NCBI GenBank assembly: GCA_963699525.1
Contig: CAVOUI010000009.1
Coordinates: 310,001 to 374,000 of the forward strand
Length of the DNA: 64,000 nt
Source: SG8-41 sp963699525
GTDB taxonomy: Bacteria; Pseudomonadota; Gammaproteobacteria; Burkholderiales; SG8-41
Reading direction: 5' to 3'
Shown here: positions 9,330 through 17,660 of the stretch, piece after piece
Position numbering within the stretch: the stretch's first letter is position 1
How the letters are laid out: each line of letters opens with the position of its first letter
Translations under genes and position numbers: made by a program
The notes under the pieces: model-generated
The model's database searches: none
The model's input: the letters and a program-made list of their open reading frames with translations, nothing else
What the model was told of the DNA's origin: nothing

Positions 9330-9343
9330 TTGATCTACATCAA
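9330..9343. promoter_or_regulatory. FNR box in the fnr-hemN gap
   Basis: TTGAT-CTAC-ATCAA, perfect match. For hemN the geometry is class II: a -10-like CAATACT at 9364-9370 and predicted start near 9378. For fnr the box centre lies about 41 bp from the start codon, so it may repress or activate fnr. Confidence 0.8.
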
Positions 9344-9415
9344 GACCGGCCCGGGGGGGAGTGCAATACTGGACCGTCCGTGGAAACCGCGAATCTCGAG
9401 AGGCCGCCCCCGTCC

Positions 9416-10804
9416 ATGGGTTCCGCGCCGGTTGCATTCGACAGCTCGCTGGTGAGCCGCTTCGATCGCAACGGCCCCCGCTATACCTCGTATCCGACCG
9501 CCGACCGCTTCGTCGAAGCGTTCGGGCCGGAGCAGTACCGCACGTGGGCGGAGCGGCGCAATATCGGTGGCGTCCATCGGCCGCTTGCGCTCTATGTCCA
9601 CCTGCCGTTCTGCCGCGACGTCTGCTTCTATTGCGCCTGCAACAAGTTCATCACGCGCGACGCGGGCAAGACCGCGCGCTACCTCGAGTACCTGGGGAAG
9701 GAGATCGAGCTCCAGGCGGGGCTCTTCCGCGACGACCTGCGGGTTGCGCAGATGCACTGGGGCGGCGGAACGCCCACCTATTACGACACCGCGACGCTCT
9801 CCGCACTCTGGGCGCGCATCGGGGGAGCGTTCCAGCTCGCCGCGGGCGGCGACTACTCGATCGAGGTGGATCCGCGCACCGTGGACGCGCCGGCGGTGCA
9901 CGCGCTGCGCGAGATGGGCTTCAATCGGATCAGCTTCGGGGTGCAGGATTTCGAGCCGTCGGTCCAGGCGGCGGTGCACCGGCAGCAGAGCGCCGAGCGC
10001 ACGCTGGAGGTGATCGGGGCCGCGCGCGACGCCGGCTTCGCCTCGATCAACATCGACCTCATCTACGGGCTGCCGAAGCAGACGCTGATGACCTTCAACG
10101 CGACGCTCGCGCGGGTGCTCGCGACGCGCCCGCACCGCATCGCGCTCTACAATTACGCGCACCTCCCGCAGCTCTTCAAGCCGCAGCGGCGCATCGACGA
10201 GGGGGACCTGCCGTCCCCGGAGACGAAGCTGAAACTGCTCGGCCTCGCGGTCAAGCGGTTCACCTCCGCGGGCTACGTCTACATCGGGATGGACCATTTC
10301 GCGCTGCCGGAGGATTCGCTCACGGTGGCGCAGCGCCAGGGACGGCTGCGCCGCGATTTCCAGGGCTACTCGGCGGGGGCCGAGTCCGACCTCGTGGGGC
10401 TCGGCGTGTCCGCGATCGGCTCGGTCGGCCCGACCTACAGCCAGAACCAGCGCACGCTGCCGAACTACTACGACGCGCTCGACCGCGGGCAGGTCCCGGT
10501 CATGCGCGGCATCGAGCTCTCGGCCGACGACCTCCTGCGCCGGCACGTGATCCAGTCGCTGATGTGCCACTTCGCGCTGTCGAAGGAATCGGTCGAGATC
10601 GCCTACCTGATCGACTTCGACCGCTATTTCGCGCCCGAGCTCGCGGACCTGCGCGAGTTCGAGACGCTGGGGCTCGTGGTGGACGAAGACGGCTGGCTCA
10701 CGGTCACGCCGCGCGGCCGCTTCGTGATCCGCAATATCGCCATGGTGTTCGACCGGTATCTCCGGCGCGACCGCGAGGTGCGGCGCTACTCCCGCGTCAT
10801 CTGA
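9416..10804 (+). CDS. hemN: Oxygen-independent coproporphyrinogen III dehydrogenase
   Basis: A 462-residue radical SAM enzyme that decarboxylates coproporphyrinogen III to protoporphyrinogen IX without oxygen, in the cytoplasm. The cluster motif is CRDVCFYCAC at residues 66-75, with YVHLPF before it; HWGGGTPTYY, SFGVQDFEPSVQ and DLIYGLPKQT are HemN signatures, and the C-terminal HemN domain is present (VIQSLMCHFALSKE). ATG 9416 is preferred: an in-frame GTG at 9380 would be nearly leaderless relative to the start predicted from the FNR box at 9330. It supplies heme for the cytochromes and nitrate reductase here under anaerobiosis. The following terminator belongs to the opposite strand. Confidence 0.95.
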   Translation: MGSAPVAFDSSLVSRFDRNGPRYTSYPTADRFVEAFGPEQYRTWAERRNIGGVHRPLALYVHLPFCRDVCFYCACNKFITRDAGKTARYLEYLGKEIELQAGLFRDDLRVAQMHWGGGTPTYYDTATLSALWARIGGAFQLAAGGDYSIEVDPRTVDAPAVHALREMGFNRISFGVQDFEPSVQAAVHRQQSAERTLEVIGAARDAGFASINIDLIYGLPKQTLMTFNATLARVLATRPHRIALYNYAHLPQLFKPQRRIDEGDLPSPETKLKLLGLAVKRFTSAGYVYIGMDHFALPEDSLTVAQRQGRLRRDFQGYSAGAESDLVGLGVSAIGSVGPTYSQNQRTLPNYYDALDRGQVPVMRGIELSADDLLRRHVIQSLMCHFALSKESVEIAYLIDFDRYFAPELADLREFETLGLVVDEDGWLTVTPRGRFVIRNIAMVFDRYLRRDREVRRYSRVI

Positions 10805-10809
10805 TAGTG

Positions 10810-10838
10810 AAAAAAAGAGGCACCCCGAAGGGTGCCTC
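10810..10838 (-). terminator. Rho-independent terminator of pilin copy A
   Basis: GAGGCACCC-CGAA-GGGTGCCTC hairpin at 10817-10838, followed on the minus strand by seven T residues. It lies 25 bp after the pilin stop codon and just after the hemN stop on the other strand. Confidence 0.9.
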
Positions 10839-10863
10839 TCTTCGTGCAGCCCGTTGCTTCGGG

Positions 10864-11346
10864 TTACACGCCGCGGCAGGAGCCGGGCAGGTACTTCTTG
10901 TCGATGGTGGAGCCGGTGCTGCCGCAGATCCAGCCGAACAGGCCCGTGCCCATGTCGGTCGTGGAAGCGGCCGGCGTGTTGGCCTTGGACAGCGGAGTCA
11001 GCGTCACGGTCTTGGTGTTGACGTCCGTGCTGATGCCCTGGATCGTCGCCATCACCACGCCGTTCGCATCGGTGGTCAGGCCCGCCACGTACTTCGTGAC
11101 GATGGGCGTGCCACCACCACCCAGTTCGCCGCAGCCCCACTGGTTCGCAGCGGGCGGCGTGCCGCCGGTCTGATACACCTCGGTAATGGTCGTGCGGCAG
11201 GCGCTCATCGCCAGGATCACCTCGGACATCTTCGCCCGCACGGTGTAGTCCTGATACGCCGGCAGCGCAACCGCTGCCAGAATGCCGATGATCGCGACCA
11301 CGATCATCAGTTCGATCAGCGTGAAGCCCTTCTGTAGGTAACGCAT
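10864..11346 (-). CDS. pilA: Type IV major pilin, copy A
   Basis: A 160-residue type IVa prepilin. The leader MRYLQKG is cut before Phe8 by the prepilin peptidase, and the mature N-terminus FTLIELMIVVAIIGILAAVA has Glu5 and the hydrophobic assembly helix. Four cysteines in the C-terminal head (SAC, WGC, WIC, GSC) can form two disulfides. The head is Gly/Thr-rich. AAAGGAGCAGCAG precedes the ATG. A sigma-54-type promoter lies 77 bp upstream, as usual for PilS/PilR-controlled pilins. The protein differs from copy B at only two residues (for example LTPLSK versus LIPLSK; MGTGLF versus MGVGLF). Confidence 0.95.
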   Translation of the reverse strand: MRYLQKGFTLIELMIVVAIIGILAAVALPAYQDYTVRAKMSEVILAMSACRTTITEVYQTGGTPPAANQWGCGELGGGGTPIVTKYVAGLTTDANGVVMATIQGISTDVNTKTVTLTPLSKANTPAASTTDMGTGLFGWICGSTGSTIDKKYLPGSCRGV

Positions 11347-11422
11347 CTGCTGCTCCTTTATCGAGCTAATCGCCCGAGAATTAAGCGATTTTCATTGCCC
11401 GCGACTGCTACCCTAACAAGAC

Positions 11423-11438
11423 AGCAAGCATGGTGCAA
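11423..11438 (-). promoter_or_regulatory. Sigma-54-type promoter of pilin copy A
   Basis: On the minus strand TTGCAC-CATGC-TTGCT, one mismatch from the -24/-12 consensus TGGCAC-N5-TTGCT. Correct GG-to-GC spacing and 77 bp from the pilin ATG. Confidence 0.7.
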
Positions 11439-11759
11439 TGCCGGATGTCCCCCAACGGGCGTGATGGATTGCCCAATATGTCATTCCATCGGCTCAATGT
11501 GGAGGCTCTGGCAGGCCTGGATGACCTCCTGTTTCCCGCGTCCGCCAACATGTGACAAAAAACCTCACCCCGCTCAGGCTCGAAGGGGTGTCGGATTTGA
11601 TTTTTCGGAAGCCGCTGACCTGCTTCTCGTATCGAAATCCGGAGTCGAAGCTGAGGAGTCCGAACTCATATCGATCTTTGATACGAACTGGAATATTTGA
11701 AGGCAATCCAAAAAAATCGAGGGCAAAAAAAGGGTATAGTTCCGTAGGCGCTATGGCTG
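11439..11759. other. AT-richer non-coding stretch between pilin A and the methyltransferase
   Basis: No gene recognised. It shares with 13350-13363 the 14-mer ATGTGACAAAAAAC (here 11550-11563) and scattered further matches, so it is a diverged extension of the pilin duplication. CACCCC at 11571-11590 could pair with GGGGTG to form a hairpin whose T-run would face the minus strand, perhaps a relic terminator. From about 11600 the base composition becomes clearly AT-rich, the edge of the inserted methyltransferase segment. Confidence 0.5.
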
Positions 11760-12542
11760 TTGCAAGCCTTTGAAGTTTTCCAAAACGTTGATCAGGATCT
11801 GTTGCGGTTGGTGAATATGTTAGGTCACAAATTGAATCGCCATCTAAGACTGCTCCTCAATGGAAGGTTGTTTCAGGAAATCAGGGAAAAAAAACAAATC
11901 ATCCGTGAAGATAAAATTTTGCCGGTAGTGAGTTTACTATCCGTTACTGGAGAAAATATTTGCCCCAGGATTTTGGAAGAGCGGGCGGCCGATGGAAATG
12001 TAACTTCTTTGGAGTTGACGGCCATAGCATCATTGGTGGCGGCTTTTCAGCCGAATGCGATTTTTGAAATCGGCACGTTTGATGGCAGAACCACCTTGAA
12101 TATGGCGGCTAATGCCCCCGCGGAAGCGAAAATAACAACTCTCGATCTTCCGAAATCAAAAATTTACGACACCAAGCTTCGCATCAAAAGCGGAGACATG
12201 AAATTCATCGACAAAGAGAAGTCGGGAACAAGATTTCATGGCACACCCTATGAAAATAGAATTACCCAAATCTATGCGGATTCTGCCGCTTACAACTTCA
12301 AGACTATAGAAAACTCCTTTGACTTCATCTTCATTGATGGATCACATTCGTACAGCTACGTTATCAGCGACACGGAAAACGCGCGTAAGCTCCTGCGAAA
12401 CGGAAAGGGGGTTCTGCTGTGGCATGACTATGGATGGCCCGAAGTCGTGAAAGCGCTCAATGATTATTACAGAGATGATCCCTGGTATTCCGGCCTGAAA
12501 AACATCGAAGGAACGACTTTAGCCGTTCTCGTTGTCAAATAA
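11760..12542 (+). CDS. Class I SAM-dependent methyltransferase, AT-rich, probably acquired
   Basis: Up to 260 residues. A Methyltransf_24-like core is visible: motif I IFEIGTFDGRTTLNMAA, KITTLDLPKS, and FDFIFIDGSHSYSYVISDTE followed by GVLLWHDY, typical of methyltransferases acting on sugars, lipids or small O-linked groups. The start is uncertain: TTG 11760, GTG 11811 or ATG 11817 are all in frame, none with a strong Shine-Dalgarno. The gene is much richer in A and T than both flanking pilin copies and uses codons such as AAA, ATA and AAT freely, which suggests horizontal acquisition. It sits between two pilin genes on the opposite strand, so pilin or pilin-glycan modification is a guess, not shown. 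Confidence 0.8.
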   Translation: MQAFEVFQNVDQDLLRLVNMLGHKLNRHLRLLLNGRLFQEIREKKQIIREDKILPVVSLLSVTGENICPRILEERAADGNVTSLELTAIASLVAAFQPNAIFEIGTFDGRTTLNMAANAPAEAKITTLDLPKSKIYDTKLRIKSGDMKFIDKEKSGTRFHGTPYENRITQIYADSAAYNFKTIENSFDFIFIDGSHSYSYVISDTENARKLLRNGKGVLLWHDYGWPEVVKALNDYYRDDPWYSGLKNIEGTTLAVLVVK

Positions 12543-12617
12543 TAATGTCTGTCTGCATCCTGCCAGCAGAGGAAATCGTGACAAGGCGCTGGCCATCGTT
12601 CGCAGGATTCAATAGTG

Positions 12618-12646
12618 AAAAAAAGAGGCACCCCGAAGGGTGCCTC
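12618..12646 (-). terminator. Rho-independent terminator of pilin copy B
   Basis: Identical GAGGCACCC-CGAA-GGGTGCCTC hairpin with a T7 tail on the minus strand. It could also end transcription of the convergent methyltransferase gene. Confidence 0.9.
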
Positions 12647-12671
12647 TCTTCGTGCAGCCCGTTGCTTCGGG

Positions 12672-13154
12672 TTACACGCCGCGGCAGGAGCCGGGCAGGT
12701 ACTTCTTGTCGATGGTGGAGCCGGTGCTGCCGCAGATCCAGCCGAACAGGCCAACGCCCATGTCGGTCGTGGAAGCGGCCGGCGTGTTGGCCTTGGACAG
12801 CGGAATCAGCGTCACGGTCTTGGTGTTGACGTCCGTGCTGATGCCCTGGATCGTCGCCATCACCACGCCGTTCGCATCGGTGGTCAGGCCCGCCACGTAC
12901 TTCGTGACGATGGGCGTGCCACCACCACCCAGTTCGCCGCAGCCCCACTGGTTCGCAGCGGGCGGCGTGCCGCCGGTCTGATACACCTCGGTAATGGTCG
13001 TGCGGCAGGCGCTCATCGCCAGGATCACCTCGGACATCTTCGCCCGCACGGTGTAGTCCTGATACGCCGGCAGCGCAACCGCTGCCAGAATGCCGATGAT
13101 CGCGACCACGATCATCAGTTCGATCAGCGTAAAGCCCTTCTGTAGGTAACGCAT
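12672..13154 (-). CDS. pilA: Type IV major pilin, copy B
   Basis: A 160-residue prepilin nearly identical to copy A: same MRYLQKG leader, same FTLIELMIVVAIIGILAAVA helix, same four head cysteines. The two substitutions lie in the head domain. Its sigma-54 promoter at 13222-13237 matches the consensus better than that of copy A, so B may be the main expressed copy (inference). The same ribosome-binding sequence AAAGGAGCAGCA precedes the ATG. Two intact copies would give dosage or allow antigenic exchange; no recombinase gene or silent cassette array is visible nearby. Confidence 0.95.
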   Translation of the reverse strand: MRYLQKGFTLIELMIVVAIIGILAAVALPAYQDYTVRAKMSEVILAMSACRTTITEVYQTGGTPPAANQWGCGELGGGGTPIVTKYVAGLTTDANGVVMATIQGISTDVNTKTVTLIPLSKANTPAASTTDMGVGLFGWICGSTGSTIDKKYLPGSCRGV

Positions 13155-13221
13155 TTGCTGCTCCTTTATCGAGCTAATCGCCCGAGAATTAAGCGATTTT
13201 CATTGCCCGCAGCCCTATTTA

Positions 13222-13237
13222 AGCAACTATGGTGCCA
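13222..13237 (-). promoter_or_regulatory. Sigma-54 promoter of pilin copy B
   Basis: On the minus strand TGGCAC-CATAG-TTGCT, a perfect -24/-12 consensus, 68 bp from the pilin ATG. Confidence 0.85.
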
Positions 13238-13388
13238 ACGACGTATTTGCGGACATGCGTCACGGATTGTCGGACAGAATGCATGAAAGCGGAGATCTGA
13301 CCACAATTCCGCAGTCGGTGGCGTGAAAGGGTTACCTGCCCCAGTCACTATGTGACAAAAAACGTCCGGCCGGAGCACGCCCCGGCGG

Positions 13389-14614
13389 TCAGCGGACCTC
13401 GTTGCCGATCACCAAAACGATTCCGGTTGCGCCCACCGTGACCGGCGCGCTCAACCCCTCGAAGTCGCCCGGCTGAGGCATTGGCGTACCGCTCTTCGAG
13501 ATCCGCGCGCCCACAATGACGCGGTTGTGGTCCGAGAGCTTCATGCCCGCTCCCATCGCCATCGTGTCGTCCAGCGTGAACGCGGCGGGCAGTTCGCGAA
13601 CCTGCTTGCGCGTGACCGCGAGCGGAACACGGGGCCCCTCGACCGCCCGGGCGAAGACGAAGACGGTGTCGCTGGGCGCGACGCGGGCCGCGAGCGCGGG
13701 GGCAAGCCGCACGGTGCCGCTGACGGCGCCCGGAGCCGACGCCGCCGCCCGCGCGGGCGCCGGCTGCGGCTTCACCGGGCCACCGGCGAGCTTCTCCGCG
13801 TCGGCGATGCTGTCGCGGATCGAGTCCGCCATGTCGGAGTCCGGCGGGACGACGTCGAGAATCTTCCGCCAGTGCGCGATGGCGCCTTTGAAATCCTTGT
13901 TCTCGAACGCCACCGTGCCCGCCAGCGCGAGTGCCTTCACGTTCCGGGGATCGATCGTGAGCGCCTGGGCGATGAGCCGCTCCGGCTCGCCCTGCAGGCG
14001 CCGGCCCTGCGCCATGGCGAGGGCGTCGGCGTAGTCAGCGAGGAGCTGGGCGTCCGGCGGCGAGCGCTTGACGGCATTGGCGTAGGCCGCAGCCGCCTCG
14101 GGAAAGCGGTTGAGCACCGCGTAGGAGCGGCCGAGCATCGCCCAGCCGGTCGCGTCGTCCGGGTTTTCCTTCATGCGCTCGGCGAGGCGCTCGACCATGC
14201 TCTCGATCTGGGTGCGGCTCACGCCGTGGCCTTCAGCTTGCGATGCCTGCGGAAGCAGGGCTCCCGGGTTGCCGACGGCAAGATAAAGCAGGATCGAGGC
14301 AAACGGAATCGCGATGCCGGCGAAAATCGCGGCGATGTCCCGGGCGTCGCCATGCGGGGTCCTGAACCGGCGCCGCGAACGTCGTCGAGCAGCCTCGCTT
14401 CGAGCTCGCGCCGGGCATCGTCGTATTGATCGCGGGCGAGCGTTCCGGCTGCCAGATCCGCGTCCATTTCCCGCAGCTGGTCGCGGTAGATCGCGACGTT
14501 GGTGGCGTCGGCAGCGGCGCCGGGCGTGCTGCGCCGCGTGCGAAGCAGCGGCGGCAGCACGAACGCCAGCGCGCCTGCGGCGAGCACCACCGCCATGACC
14601 CAGAATGCGGTCAC
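13389..14614 (-). CDS. ccmI: Cytochrome c heme lyase subunit CcmI, frameshifted
   Basis: Two frames make one protein of about 408 residues. The N-terminal part begins at GTG 14614-14612, overlapping the ccmH stop, and has a membrane helix (VMAVVLAAGALAFVLPPLL) and the RDQLREMDADLAAGTL segment typical of CcmI. The frame breaks near 14350; the next frame gives the second helix (IPFASILLYLAVGNPGALLP) and then TPR repeats (GWAMLGRSYAVLNRFPEAAA) and the C-terminal domain that binds apocytochrome (NrfG/CcmH2-like). CcmI delivers apocytochrome c to CcmF/CcmH in the periplasm. The break is in a C/G-rich run and is probably a sequence error, since both halves are otherwise intact. Confidence 0.85.
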
Positions 14615-15135
14615 CGCTTCTCCGCGCCCGCGTCGCCCGACAGCAGCGCCGCCGCCCGCGCGCGCTCCTCGCCCGAGAGCTCGGACCGGGCGTGCTCGCG
14701 CCGCCGGCGCGCCAGGCGGTAGTACAACGCCGCGAGCCCGCCGATCATCAGCAGCATCGGCCCGAGCCACAGCAGCAGGGTCCTCGCCTTCCAGGGCGGA
14801 CGGTAGAGCACGAAATCGCCGTAGCGCTCCACCAGGAAGTCGATGATGTCGCGGTTGCTCGCTCCCGCCCGCATGCGCTCCCGGATCTGGTTCCGCAGGT
14901 CCTCGGCGAGCGGCGCGTTCGAGTCAGCGAGCGTCTGGTTCTGGCACACCAGGCAGCGCAGCTCGTTCGATAGCGCCATCACCCGTTCCTCGAGCGCCGG
15001 GTCGGCCGCCACCGGCTGCGCCTCTCCCGCAAGCGCTGGCGACCCGAGGTTCAACAACAAGACAAAAAGGATCAGGATCGCTTGTCGTGAGTGCCTTCCC
15101 CCGCAAGGGGGGAGGAGATTAGTTGTGAGCATCAT
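14611..15135 (-). CDS. ccmH: Cytochrome c maturation thiol reductase CcmH
   Basis: A 174-residue membrane-anchored protein that reduces the CxxCH cysteines of apocytochromes before heme ligation. The catalytic LRCLVCQNQ motif (Cys61, Cys64) follows a signal helix, and a C-terminal anchor is present (TLLLWLGPMLLMIGGLAALY). Family landmarks LAEDLRNQIRERM and FLVERYGDFVLYRPPW are clear. The stop overlaps the ccmI GTG (GTGA), and it lies 2 bp after ccmG. The N-terminus may begin a few codons later than the first ATG pair. Confidence 0.95.
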   Translation of the reverse strand: MMLTTNLLPPCGGRHSRQAILILFVLLLNLGSPALAGEAQPVAADPALEERVMALSNELRCLVCQNQTLADSNAPLAEDLRNQIRERMRAGASNRDIIDFLVERYGDFVLYRPPWKARTLLLWLGPMLLMIGGLAALYYRLARRRREHARSELSGEERARAAALLSGDAGAEKR

Positions 15136-15137
15136 CG

Positions 15138-15665
15138 CTAGCTTCGATTGAGCTCCGCAATGAGCGGAGCGATCTTCTTTTGCACGAGCTCCGGCGTCAC
15201 CGGCCCGATGCGCTTGTAGCGGATTACGCCCTGCTTGTCGATGATGTAGGTTTCCGGCACGCCGTAGACGCCGTAGTCGATCCCGATGCGCCCTTCGGCA
15301 TCCACGGTCGAGGCCACGTACGGGTCTCCGTAGCGCTTGAGCCAGGCGAGCGCGTCATCCCGCCGGTCCTTGTAGTTGAGCCCGTACAACGGAGCAATGC
15401 CCGACCGTGCGAGCTCGGTGAGTACCGGGTGCTCCTCGCGGCAGGCAACGCACCACGAGGCCCAGACGTTGAATATCCACACCTTGCCCTTCATCTCCTC
15501 GGGCGCAAAAGTCCGCTCCGGCTGGTGCAGCTGCGGCAGGCGGAATGGAGGAGCGGGCTTGTCGATGAGGGGCGAGGGCACTTCGCGCGGGTTGAGCGAC
15601 AGCCCGACGCCGAGCAGCAGCACCAGCACCGCGAAGACGCCGAGCGGCAGTAGATAGCGGTTCAC
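15138..15665 (-). CDS. ccmG: Thiol:disulfide oxidoreductase CcmG/DsbE
   Basis: A 175-residue periplasmic thioredoxin-like protein tethered by an N-terminal helix (residues about 5-24). The active site is WCVAC at residues 71-75, and GVYGVPETYIIDKQG holds the cis-proline and the CcmG-type acidic groove. It keeps CcmH and the apocytochrome cysteines reduced with electrons from a DsbD/CcdA-type protein not in this window. It lies between ccmF and ccmH in the usual order. Confidence 0.95.
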   Translation of the reverse strand: MNRYLLPLGVFAVLVLLLGVGLSLNPREVPSPLIDKPAPPFRLPQLHQPERTFAPEEMKGKVWIFNVWASWCVACREEHPVLTELARSGIAPLYGLNYKDRRDDALAWLKRYGDPYVASTVDAEGRIGIDYGVYGVPETYIIDKQGVIRYKRIGPVTPELVQKKIAPLIAELNRS

Positions 15666-15680
15666 TAACGTCGCTACCGG

Positions 15681-17660
15681 TCAGCGCGCAGCACCGGACT
15701 CTGCCGCGTAGGCGGCCGGCCGCGGCTCGCGCGCCCCGATGCGGTAGCGGCGGTCGGTCGCGGCGAGCAGCCCGCCGAGCGCCATCAGCACGCAGCCACT
15801 CCAGATCCAGGCGACGAACGGCTTGTAATGCACGCGCACGATCCACGCGCCCGCTCCCACCGGCTCGGAGAGGGCGACGTAGAGGTGACGGAAGACGCCG
15901 TAATCGATCGCGGACTCGGTCATCGGCGACTCCTGCACCCGGTAGACGCGCCGCTCCGGGTGCAACGTCGCGACCGCGCGTCCGTCCCGGGTGACGGACA
16001 GCGTCGCCCGCGCCGCGATGTAATTCGGGCCCTTTGCATCGCCGACGCCGTCCAGCCGGAATACGTAGCCGCTGAGCTCCACCGTGTCGCCCGGGGCCAT
16101 GCGCACGTCCTTCTCGGCTTCATAACCCTTGACCAGGGTGACGCCGATCACGAACACTGCAACGCCGATGTGCGCGAGCAGCATGCCGTAAAAGGCACGC
16201 GGCGTTCCACGCAGCCGGTTGACGACTCCCCCGCCCGGGCTCCTGACCCGCTCCATGAGAGTCGCAACGGCGGAGGCAATGATCCATACGGCAAGCCAGA
16301 TGCCGAATCCGGCGAGCGCGCTGAAGCGCCCCAGGGCGAAAGGCACGACGAGCGCCGCGGCGACGCTTACCCCGAGCGCCCAGCGCAGCCGCGCTGCCAG
16401 TCCCGGCAGGTCGGCCTTCTTCCAGCGCGCAAGCGGCCCCACGCCCATCAGGAACAGCGCCGGCGCCATGAGCGGCACGAACACGGTCTCGAAATAGGGC
16501 GGGCCCACGGAGAGCTTGCCGATTCCCAGCGCGTCGAGCGCGAGGGGATAGAGCGTCCCCAGCATCACCGATCCCGCCGCCGCGAGGAGCAGCACGTTGT
16601 TGGTGAGCAGCAGCGATTCGCGCGACACCACCTCGAAGCCGCCGCCCTTGCCGACACGCTGCGCGCGCCAGGAGAAGAGAGCCAGCGCGCCCCCGACCAC
16701 GATGGCGAGGAACGCGAGGACGAAGATCCCGCGCTTCGGATCGGTCGCGAACGCGTGCACCGAGGTCAGCACGCCGGAGCGCACGAGGAAGGTGCCAACG
16801 AGCGACAGAGCGAAGGCGAGGATCGCCAGCAGCACGGTCCAGGCCTTGAACCCGCCGCGCTTCTCGGTGACCGCGAGCGAGTGAATCAGCGCGGTCCCGA
16901 CCAGCCACGGCATGAACGAGGCGTTCTCCACCGGGTCCCAGAACCACCAGCCGCCCCACCCGAGCTCGTAGTAGGCCCAGAAGCTCCCGAGCGCGATGCC
17001 GAGCGTGAGGAACGTCCATGCCACCGTGGTCCACGGGCGCGACCAGCGCGCCCACGTCGCGTCGAGCCGGCCCGCGAGCAGGGCCGAGATGGCAAACGAG
17101 AACGCGACCGAGAAGCCGACGTAGCCCATGTAAAGGAGCGGCGGGTGGAACACCATGCCCGGGTCCTGCAACAGGGGATTCAAGTCGCGGCCGTCCGGCG
17201 CGGGAGGCAGCAGGCGGTCGAACGGGTTGGAGGTGAAGAGCAGGAAGGAAAGAAAACCGATGCTGACGAAGCCCATCACCCCGAGCACCCGCGCCACCAC
17301 TTCCTCGGGGAGGTGGCGGCTGAATACCGTTACCGCCACGCTCCAGATCGTCAGCACCAGCACCCACAGCAGCAGCGAGCCCTCGTGCGAGCCCCAGGTC
17401 GCGGCCAGCCGGTAGTGGAGCGGGAGCTGCGAGTTGGAATTGGTGGCGACGTTCAGGACGGAGAAATCATTGTTTGCGAACGACCAGGCGAGGCAGCCGA
17501 ACGCGAGCGCGACGAACACGAACTGGCCCTGCGCGGCGGGACGCGCGACCGCCATCCACGCGGCGTTGCCCCGCGCCGCGCCCGCGACCGGCAGCACGCA
17601 CTGCGCGAGCGCGAGGCACAGCGCGAGAATCAGCGCGAACTGCCCGAGTTCGGGAATCAT
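15681..17660 (-). CDS. ccmF: Heme lyase CcmF
   Basis: A 659-residue polytopic inner-membrane protein that attaches heme from holo-CcmE to apocytochrome c. The WWD heme-handling motif is WGGWWFWDPVENASFMPWL, and conserved segments include WGSHEGSLLLW, TSNPFDRLLP and GTLYPLALDALG. ATG 17660 overlaps the ccmE stop (ATGA), so the genes are translationally coupled. Length is normal. A periplasmic domain near the C-terminus (VRMAPGDTVELSGYVFRLDG) and a last helix are intact. Confidence 0.95.
   Translation of the reverse strand: MIPELGQFALILALCLALAQCVLPVAGAARGNAAWMAVARPAAQGQFVFVALAFGCLAWSFANNDFSVLNVATNSNSQLPLHYRLAATWGSHEGSLLLWVLVLTIWSVAVTVFSRHLPEEVVARVLGVMGFVSIGFLSFLLFTSNPFDRLLPPAPDGRDLNPLLQDPGMVFHPPLLYMGYVGFSVAFSFAISALLAGRLDATWARWSRPWTTVAWTFLTLGIALGSFWAYYELGWGGWWFWDPVENASFMPWLVGTALIHSLAVTEKRGGFKAWTVLLAILAFALSLVGTFLVRSGVLTSVHAFATDPKRGIFVLAFLAIVVGGALALFSWRAQRVGKGGGFEVVSRESLLLTNNVLLLAAAGSVMLGTLYPLALDALGIGKLSVGPPYFETVFVPLMAPALFLMGVGPLARWKKADLPGLAARLRWALGVSVAAALVVPFALGRFSALAGFGIWLAVWIIASAVATLMERVRSPGGGVVNRLRGTPRAFYGMLLAHIGVAVFVIGVTLVKGYEAEKDVRMAPGDTVELSGYVFRLDGVGDAKGPNYIAARATLSVTRDGRAVATLHPERRVYRVQESPMTESAIDYGVFRHLYVALSEPVGAGAWIVRVHYKPFVAWIWSGCVLMALGGLLAATDRRYRIGAREPRPAAYAAESGAAR

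Larger units (their letters stand above)
10804..11402. repeat. Direct repeat copy A (pilin gene plus terminator)
   Basis: About 599 bp almost identical to 12612-13210 (offset 1808), covering the terminator, whole pilin gene and about 55 bp upstream. Only a handful of substitutions are visible. Beyond 11402 the similarity drops sharply but not completely. Confidence 0.95.
12612..13210. repeat. Direct repeat copy B (pilin gene plus terminator)
   Basis: Second copy of the 599-bp unit at 10804-11402, same orientation. Differences seen include the wobble changes at the pilin start (CGCATTTGC versus CGCATCTGC) and the two codon changes in the pilin head. Confidence 0.95.

Noticed and set aside
10804..13210. 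Insertion sequence or composite transposon made of the two 599-bp repeats
   Set aside because: The repeats are complete pilin genes with promoters; there is no transposase, terminal inverted repeat or target duplication visible.
13364..13390. TCCGGCCGGA palindrome with adjacent A-run as a ccmI terminator
   Set aside because: The palindrome has no loop, so it cannot form a proper hairpin; kept only as a note.
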